This document shows, piece by piece, positions 57,301 through 64,000 of a stretch of DNA of 64,000 nt; position 1 is the stretch's first letter, and every line of letters begins with the position of its first letter. A program made the translations under genes and the position numbers. The notes beneath the pieces are model-generated. The model saw only the letters and a list, made by a program, of their open reading frames with translations, was not told the DNA's origin and searched no databases. Source of the stretch: Pogostemon cablin (Eukaryota > Streptophyta > Magnoliopsida > Lamiales > Lamiaceae); assembly GCA_023678885.1 (NCBI GenBank), contig CM042958.1, positions 12,084,852-12,148,851 on the forward strand. Reading direction: 5' to 3'.

Positions 57301-57716
57301 TTTGAATCAAATACGGGAGTTGGGGATCGCTCTTGGCTATCATACATATCATCTTCTACATCATCCAGAAGATGTTGCCAAGGTTCATCCCCATCTGAGT
57401 GGATATTCTCATCAAAGTCCATCAATGGCTCGCCATCTTCATCCCGGTTCCTGAATGTACCAACCAAAACAATTCAATCGAAAAGCCCCAAATAAATTTT
57501 ACATAACAGAGATATACATGTTAGGTCATCAAATTAACTGGTTAAAAATTGAATATAAAAACACGTCAATTCCAATCTCATGCATGAATTCACAAATGAA
57601 TATAAAAACACGTCAATTCCAATCTCATGCATGAATTCACAAACAAGATCGTCAAGAAATAAAACCCTAATCCAAGATTGAGAATTCGTGACTTACGGAT
57701 CGTTTTCGTAACCCAT
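53234..57716 (-). CDS. IWS1: IWS1, transcription elongation factor
   Basis: IWS1 (SPN1) binds SPT6 and RNA polymerase II in the nucleus and supports elongation and mRNA processing. In Arabidopsis (At1g32130) it also works with BES1 in brassinosteroid responses. Eleven exons: 57716-57697, 57450-56973, 56381-56259, 55542-55322, 55229-55100, 55024-54962, 54849-54772, 54449-54361, 54227-54162, 53787-53634 and 53332-53234. All phases agree, giving 506 residues. Residues 1 to about 200 are acidic and disordered, with KPRKRLIKKSSS and lysine-rich clusters. The TFIIS N-terminal-like (LW) domain spans about 250-380, including FLDHGVLTLLKNWLEPLPDG and KRSGLGKVIMFLSKSDEE. The C-terminus is basic, ending EGRGMVKYL as in the family. 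Exon 1 encodes only six residues and part of a seventh, so automatic annotation may miss it. Confidence 0.94.
54318..54344. repeat. (TA)n microsatellite in an IWS1 intron
   Basis: About 13 TA dinucleotides followed by cacacaca. It lies in the short intron between the exons ending at 54361 and starting at 54227. Confidence 0.9.
57551..57644. repeat. Two-copy 47-bp tandem duplication in IWS1 intron 1
   Basis: Identical copies at 57551-57597 and 57598-57644, beginning gaatataaaaacacgtcaat. They do not touch the splice sites. Confidence 0.95.
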
Positions 57717-58170
57717 GATTGATTCAGAAAACTAATCTAATCAATATTCCACCGCACCGCAAGTGCAAAACAAACTCTGTATGATTACTGTGTGCGCTCT
57801 GAGCTGTGCTGCAATTTATGCGCGCAATTTCAGGAGATTTTGCAAAGATCGCATAAAATAAATAATTAATTGATTCTAATGCGCAGGTATCAATAGAGTT
57901 GCAGCTGAGTTTATCGGGAATTCTTGATGGTACGGTACCCAAAAATAATAGTAATAAAAATATATTAAAAAAACGTCGGTTTGAAAATCCGCGGGTTTGT
58001 GAGATCTACTCTTATAACCGGGCGGTATACATTATAACCCTTAATTAAATAATACTTCATCCGTCTTGTATTTAATTTTACTAATTTAAGAAAAGATATT
58101 TTTAATTTTTTTTTTATAGATTTTATAGAGATATTGTAGTATTTTTAGATAATAATACTAAAATACTATA
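57717..58170. other. IWS1 upstream region and intergenic DNA
   Basis: The probable promoter and leader of IWS1 lie near 57717-57900. A fragment with cttcatccgtcttgtattta at about 58047 resembles one end of a MITE. Nothing else is seen. Confidence 0.4.
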
Positions 58171-58470
58171 CTCCCTCCGTCTCTCAAAGTATTTCACACT
58201 TTCCTTTTTCATCCGTCCTCCGAAGTATTTCATATTTTACTTTTACTAAATTTGGTAAAAAATACATTATAACAATACTCACTTTTTACACGCATCTCAA
58301 TATAATACTTACTTTTACTTACTTTTTCACATCTCCCAACAACTTTACTCACCTTTTTCATTAAATCAACTAAAATATATATTCTCTTTTTTACTTTATA
58401 CATAAAAATACAAAATTTTCTTAAACTCCGCGCACACCAATCCGTGAAATACTTGTTGGGACGGAGGGAG
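58171..58470. mobile_element. Stowaway-type MITE with TA target duplication
   Basis: Starts ctccctccgtctctcaaagt, ends gtgaaatacttgttgggacg followed by gagggag, with TA on both sides. An extra internal copy of the end (catccgtcctccgaagtatt) lies at about 58210. Length is 300 bp. It is the complete relative of the interrupted element at 41729. Confidence 0.9.
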
Positions 58471-58792
58471 TATAATTTATGTTATATGTTTTAGGTAAAA
58501 GTAATATTTTTTAATTTAAAATATTTTTTTATTATTGATTGATGTGATATTTCTTTTTTATGTAATGAGAATTAGTGTGAGACGAACAAAAATAAAAAGT
58601 ATAAAAATAAGTGTGGAACTAAGGAAATAATAAAATTTGAATTGGTAAAGAATGTGGGAATTAGGCTGGCGAGCCAATCAAACCTGAGAATATTGAGCTA
58701 TTACTCAACTCGACTTGATTTCAATTTTTTTGCGAGTCGAGCATAAGTAGCTCATGAACCGCTCGATTTACTTGCCCTAAATTAGATATGTC

Positions 58793-59030
58793 CTTGGTTC
58801 CGGTTCCCAAAAATAGGAATCGAGGCCTTTCTAGAGTAGTTTCGTTTCAAAACTAGCGGTGCCTAATTATTCTTAAAAAATCTCAAACCGTGATTTTTTT
58901 TTAAAGAAGAAAAATAGAAAAACAACCGATTTATGAAATAAGGAATCGAAATCGAACCAAAATATTACCAGTTTAGTTTCTATTTTAACCGGTTTCGGAA
59001 CAATCAGTTTAAAAAAAAAATTCATGTCTA
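58793..59030. mobile_element. Small hAT-type element with 8-bp target duplication
   Basis: Left terminus TAGATATG, right terminus CATGTCTA (inverted TAGACATG). Flanks ccctaaat and ccctaaac match at 7 of 8. Mirrored ggttccggttcc and aaccggtttcgg motifs lie inside. Length is 238 bp and it is related to 45239-45493. Confidence 0.75.
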
Positions 59031-59117
59031 CCCTAAACTGGAGCTTTCATATTTCTACTTTTTTTTTATTAAATAGAAAAGAATTTTAATTTTAATATAA
59101 AATCATTTTTTTTCTTT

Positions 59118-59369
59118 AGATTAATTACAAATAAAATCACGAACTTTACACATATTGCAAATTAATCCACACTTTTAAGAAATTGCAAAAAAAAATCACT
59201 ACCTTTAAGTACTGTTGCAAACCACACCTAATTTTTTACTATAAGTATGGGTTTTTTGGGTGCGTTTTGCAACAATACTTAAATGTGATGGTTTTTTTAA
59301 CAATTTCTTAAAAGTGGGGGATTAACTTGTAATAGGTGTAAAGTTCATGGTTTTATTTGCAATCAACCC
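59118..59369. mobile_element. Palindromic Mutator-type MITE with 9-bp target duplication
   Basis: Flanked by TTTTTCTTT on both sides, 9 bp exact. The ends agattaattacaaataaaa and (inverted) GGGTTGATTGCAAATAAAA extend inward to form a nearly complete hairpin. The centre is the reverse complement of the centre of 45558-45807. Confidence 0.85.
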
Positions 59370-59378
59370 TTTTTCTTT

Positions 59379-59700
59379 TAAATGAAGTATATATGGAGCT
59401 TATATCCTAGGAATCCGTTTCATCATTCACCTTAATTTTATCAAAATTATTATTTAGCACATGAGAAATTTTATTTTTAGAGTGGAAAAATATTACTCTT
59501 TTGAATGAAACTTATTAGAACATAAACATTAAAATCATAACTTATCAGAATTTGACTATGAGTTTATTTAGAAGAGTAATAATTCATCACTTTTAAAATA
59601 TTGCTTTTTTATGTACTAAGAGTAATTTCGATAAAATATTATCTCTTTGTCTCAATTCAGAGTCTTATTAGAATTCACCTAGAGTACCAGTGTACTTGTA

Positions 59701-59742
<42 letters not shown>

Positions 59743-62535
59743 TGAGATTTTAAAATAATTAATATCAATCTTTAAAATAAATTTAAAAACTATCTTTTTA
59801 AATTTTCTAACTATCCTTATACCATGCACTCTATAAACCCTGAGATTGCATTGCAATTGTGCACCTCAATTACCCCTCAATTTGTTTAACTTTTATGATT
59901 GCAAAATTTAATTAAGCATAGTAAATTATACTAAATTCATTCATTAAAAAAATGTAATGTAATCATTCATGGTATTACGAAATACTTTACAATGATTCAT
60001 TAAATAATTAAATTGCTAATAAAAAATTGATTAGTAAGTCATATGATTTTACTTAATTATATCGTGCATGTGTGTTTCTATAATTAACCATTCATGTATC
60101 ATGCACTCAAATAATATTTCATGTTTATTCTTGTAATCTTTATTAAATGCAAATTTAATATGCAAATGCACAATGAAGTTTTTATGTTCAGAAGGTCAGA
60201 AAATATATTGATTATATATGGTAAGAAAAATTATTGTGCTAACTATTATTGTAACCAAAATTCAAATGACCTAGCAAGTTTGTTCATTTATTGACTTATA
60301 ACATGATTACATGTGAGAGTTGATACGGGTTATGAAATGGACCAACCTAATTATTAGAGTATATACTTTTATTATATAAGTATGTGTGTTTATTCATAGT
60401 AATATATTATATTATATTATATCATCTTAAAATTATAATTTAATATATTATTAATCATACTTTAAAAAATATTTTTTAATTATCGATAAACATACTTTTT
60501 TATTTATTATACAACAATCATATTTTAAAACGTTTTACAAATCATTTCATATAAACATCATCTTACAAGAGATTTTGTCAAAATACTAAATTTTAGGTTT
60601 AATACTTAAGAAAAAATTACTCCATATTTTAATGTAAAGGAATATAGATGGAAGAGATTTTTAATATAAAGTAAAATTTGTGTAGTATAGGAGTTTTCAA
60701 AAGTATTTTTGATTATTTTTGCGAACAGATAAAAAATACTGGTACATAAATAAATGGAAAAGTATAGATTTAAGGTAATTTAAGGAAAAGGTAATACTAT
60801 TGCTTTTAACTTTTAATACTTCCAAACAAAATTATTGAGAGATGTGAAACAAATATTTATCTACATGAGTTGGTCTCTGCGACCACAAGTCGTTTAATTA
60901 TGTAATATTTTGTTTTAAAAGTACTCACTTTATATACTAAGTATTATTTTCTTTAATAAAAAAATCAATTGAAATATAAATTGTATTAAAGCTTAATAAG
61001 AATTTTTTTTTTGGAATAATTAAAAATTTAAACTTTTATACTAAAAAGTACAATATTTAATGTCAAAATATACAACTTTTTGACACCATCAATTTTGGAC
61101 GGACGATTTTTACCCCCATCTACTTTCATACAATGATTCCTCAAGAGTTTTGAAAATCATTGTTGAAATTTAATTATTTATTTATTTTTGAAGTAGGTGA
61201 TAAGATTTTTTTATTTTATTTTGTGACGTTTCTACGGGTAAATATAATCGTACTCTTAGATGGGTCTGGACATTCTATGTCATTTGATTGGACCATGAAT
61301 TTTAATTGCGTACAAGTGACATGTAAGAGAGAGAAGAAAAATTGTACCCTAAGTCAACCAGTCAACTCTTGGAGCAAGAGATTGAATTTCTCCACCCAAA
61401 CACATGTTATTCCATAAGCATGTGTTATATGAGATGTCACACCGTGCCCTATTAGACACTTGTCTCTAAGATAATATTATATAGAAAATAACATTAAATG
61501 TATATTTACACTCATAAATGTAAATAGCCTTAATCTTAATTTGAACTTTTTTGGAAGAAATAATGCCATTGACTTATTGAGATTTCACTAATCCAACCAT
61601 TACTTTGATAAAATCATCTCAAAGAATTATAATATATTAGTAAAATGTAATACTTATTTTATAACCTAAAATTAAATATTTATTTTTAATAAAAATAATA
61701 ATTAATTAAAATTTTAATCTCTTATTCCTAACATTAACATATTGACTTCTGATATATTTTTCCTTCCTCCTTAAGTGTGATTTGAGTGACAAAGGACATC
61801 CAAATTCTCTTACTCTTTCATAAAAGTTATATAGTAGATAAGATTTCATTAAATTTTGTAATAATATATAGATAAGATCCATTCAACTTTTTTTTTCAGA
61901 ACATGGAGATAAGATTTAATTTAATTTGAGAGACTAGAGGGAATAATGTTTTGTTTAATATTAACATAATTTAAATTAGTGCATTTAAAGTATTATCATT
62001 TTTTATACGTTTCACGAAAGTTTTTTCGTGACAGTCTTAAACGAGTTTTTATCTTTTAAATGTGTTAATGTGCTCTTATAAGAACCGACTTTTATTTAAT
62101 TAACCGCCACATTAAAATTAAAATTTAAAAATCATTAAAAATTTGTAAATCTTATTACGTGCATTTTATAAACCTTAAAGTGTAAGGGTACAACAATTAT
62201 ATCTCAGAATCACTCATAAATTATATTTCTAATTTTTGTAATTCTCAATATTATCACAATATTTGAAAAAAGTTTTGAGGAAGAAAACAAAGTAATGACC
62301 TTAGTCCCACGAGAAAGATGTAAGAAACGGCCAGAAAATAAGGAAGAGGTGAGCAAACAAATAAATGCAATGCTAAAATCTATTTGGAATTTTGTTAAAA
62401 ATTAAAGCCATAAAGCAAGGGGAAACAAACAAAAACCCCAACTAAAATTAGGCACCAACGTAGCAACACATAATTAATGTAAGAAGAATGGCAATAGAAA
62501 TGGTAATGAAAGACTGATCGATTAATTATTATTAA
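59379..62535. other. Intergenic AT-rich DNA, no gene seen
   Basis: Apart from the TA microsatellite at 59701-59741 I find no bounded element, RNA gene or coding sequence. Short frames (for example 61160-61417) have no recognisable domain. Confidence 0.4.
59701..59741. repeat. (AT)n microsatellite
   Basis: About 19 uninterrupted AT dinucleotides. Confidence 0.95.
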
Positions 62536-62868
62536 AGTAGACTAATTATAGAGTGCACCCATTTTTTAAAAACGTATGCGAATATAAACAAAAACATATA
62601 TAATTATGAACAAAAATGTATACGATTTAATTGTTAGTTTTTTTAATGAAAAATTGAATGTAAAAAAATATACAATTATTAAAAAACATGTATACCCTAT
62701 TGAATAAAAAATTATACACATATGGATGTTAGTTTTTTTAATGAGAAACTTAGTATGAAAAAAGTATATAATTATTAAAAAACACATAAACAAAATAGAA
62801 TAACATGTATACAAAATAAAATAAAAGTTAATACACATATGAGTACACTAATATCAACTCATTAAAGT
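62536..62868. repeat. Dispersed repeat, copy B (partner at 20566-20904)
   Basis: Begins ctaattatagagtgcaccca and is colinear with copy A, including both internal halves with agtttttttaatgaaaaa or agtttttttaatgagaaa. It ends atgagtacactaatatcaac. The same orientation is kept 42 kb apart. Confidence 0.75.
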
Positions 62869-64000
62869 GTAATAATATTTAACATGTCTCACAAACAATA
62901 CCGTTTCACAATAAACTTTTTCTAATTGAAGTATAGTGTTAATTAAAATTATCATTAAAGATATAAGAATGAATTTATTTATGTAAAAATAATGGAAGTA
63001 AATATGGATGTATTGGAAATATCCCATTACAGAAGGTTAATTAAACTGTGTAAACCATAAAAATAATAATAATAAAAAAAAATCTTATCATAAATCTATT
63101 GTTTGTTCAAATTTATTTATTTATATCTATGATTTTAGGGTGATTTTGGGGTTCACCAACGTTAAACTAAAATAGTGGGTTACCAACGTTAAAGTAAAAT
63201 AGTGGGTAGTTATTTTGTAAAAAAATATTAATTATATTAATTTATTTAATGGTGTAGACTGAATTAAAATAATCTAACGGTTTACTCATAATTTTATTGT
63301 AACTTGTAGGCATAAAATCAACTGATCATGAAAAGAAGGCTACAAAAAAAGTATTGTAGACAATTGGAAAGATGCACATCATTATCTATATTCCATACAT
63401 AGTTACGAAAGATAACTATGAGGTGAAACGGTTATCATACATCTGGATTAATATTAAAAACTAAGAATAAAAATAACACTCCATATGAGAAGTATGGGTT
63501 AAATAACACAGGATGTTATGAACTATAAAGGTGAAAATGCAAAATAATAACACTATGGAATTAGTTTGTGGAACCTTAAGGTTAATGAGTTATTTTACCC
63601 TCATGATTTAATCTGGTATACCGAGGGTTAATAGGTTAAAAATGTGTAGTAAGTAGTTATTTTTTAAAAAAAATAATTATTTTATTTTATTTGAGGGTGA
63701 AGATCGAATTAAAATTTAATGTAACAGTTAAAATCAACAAGGTGCACCATTGAACTCTTAATTAATTCTAAGAGGATAATTTAATAATTGTCTGTCAAGT
63801 AATATTTCAACATATGGTTCAAAGCCTATTTTACTCGAGTCCTGACACCAGATCGAATTTGAATGTTCGAATGCTAGATACACACATTTTTTTTGTAGTG
63901 TATATATTCATTCGTATTATTAAATCATTTTGTTTCACACTGCTGTAGGTCAATCACATTTTGATTCACATGCCATCTAAACCCAAAGCACAAATTACAC
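62869..64000. other. Intergenic DNA with GGTGCACC-type repeat relics
   Basis: 63131-63300 resembles the reverse complement of 3692-3852. Within it a short tandem copy of accaacgttaaactaaaata then gtgggt is seen. 63594-63760 is a further relic ending aaggtgcaccattgaactct. No gene is supported. Confidence 0.4.

Noticed and set aside
57030..57495. Plus-strand proline- and serine-rich frames over IWS1 exon 2
   Set aside because: They are antisense of the acidic and lysine-rich IWS1 N-terminus.
61160..61417. 85-codon plus-strand frame
   Set aside because: It lies in AT-rich DNA with no promoter, splice or domain evidence, and the C-terminal part is low in information. I cannot support it as a gene.
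20568..62838. Similar minus-strand frames at 20568-20807 and 62566-62838 with repeated SLKKL-type phrases
   Set aside because: They match only because the two DNA repeats match. The frame has no start context and no domain, and its internal repeats are those of the DNA element.

Overview
This window is nuclear DNA of a flowering plant, almost certainly a eudicot. Its genes have many introns with GT-AG borders, the gaps between genes are long and AT-rich, and plant-type transposable elements are dense. The proteins are plant families: a U-box/ARM E3 ligase, an extra-large G protein and a DYW-type PPR protein. I suspect an asterid (Lamiales-like) from overall impression only; nothing here proves it. 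All exon borders were derived by hand from splice signals, reading frame and remembered family sequence, not from transcripts.

Genes in order: (1) 4101-7133 +, a PUB4-like U-box ARM-repeat ubiquitin ligase (816 aa, four coding exons, upstream 5'UTR exons). (2) 12987-15527 -, a FUSC-family plasma-membrane transporter-like protein (794 aa, three exons). (3) 31956-33312 -, DPH1, the first enzyme of diphthamide synthesis, with a one-base frameshift beside its first Fe-S cysteine motif. (4) 34838-39773 -, XLG3-type extra-large G-protein alpha subunit (861 aa, eight exons). (5) 51218-52906 +, a DYW-type PPR protein. Its first 55 coding bases are stranded at 46310-46364, because a 4,771-bp Ty1/copia retrotransposon has inserted in the reading frame. 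(6) 53234-57716 -, IWS1, a transcription elongation factor (506 aa, eleven exons). Genes 4-6 keep the same neighbourhood as Arabidopsis XLG3 (At1g31930), At1g31920 and IWS1 (At1g32130).

The rest is mostly transposon-derived. A 3.5-kb non-autonomous Helitron (8744-12282) carries a purine-rich tandem array. Stowaway-type MITEs are scattered throughout, with TA target duplications and CTCCCTCCGT ends, several of them nested. Two palindromic Mutator-type MITEs have 9-bp target duplications. Several hAT-type elements have 8-bp duplications. There are also a foldback, short tandem duplications, a dispersed repeat pair and a tRNA-derived SINE-like piece. The stretches 15.6-29 kb and 58-64 kb contain no gene I can support.

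The most notable observation is the copia insertion. The element has identical 130-bp LTRs, an uninterrupted gag-pol frame, an intact primer-binding site and polypurine tract, unusual TA...CA termini and a GGAGA target duplication. It splits the PPR coding sequence after codon 18, so this allele is either recently broken or starts from a downstream ATG. The second is the DPH1 frameshift, which is either a recent lesion or a base-level assembly error.
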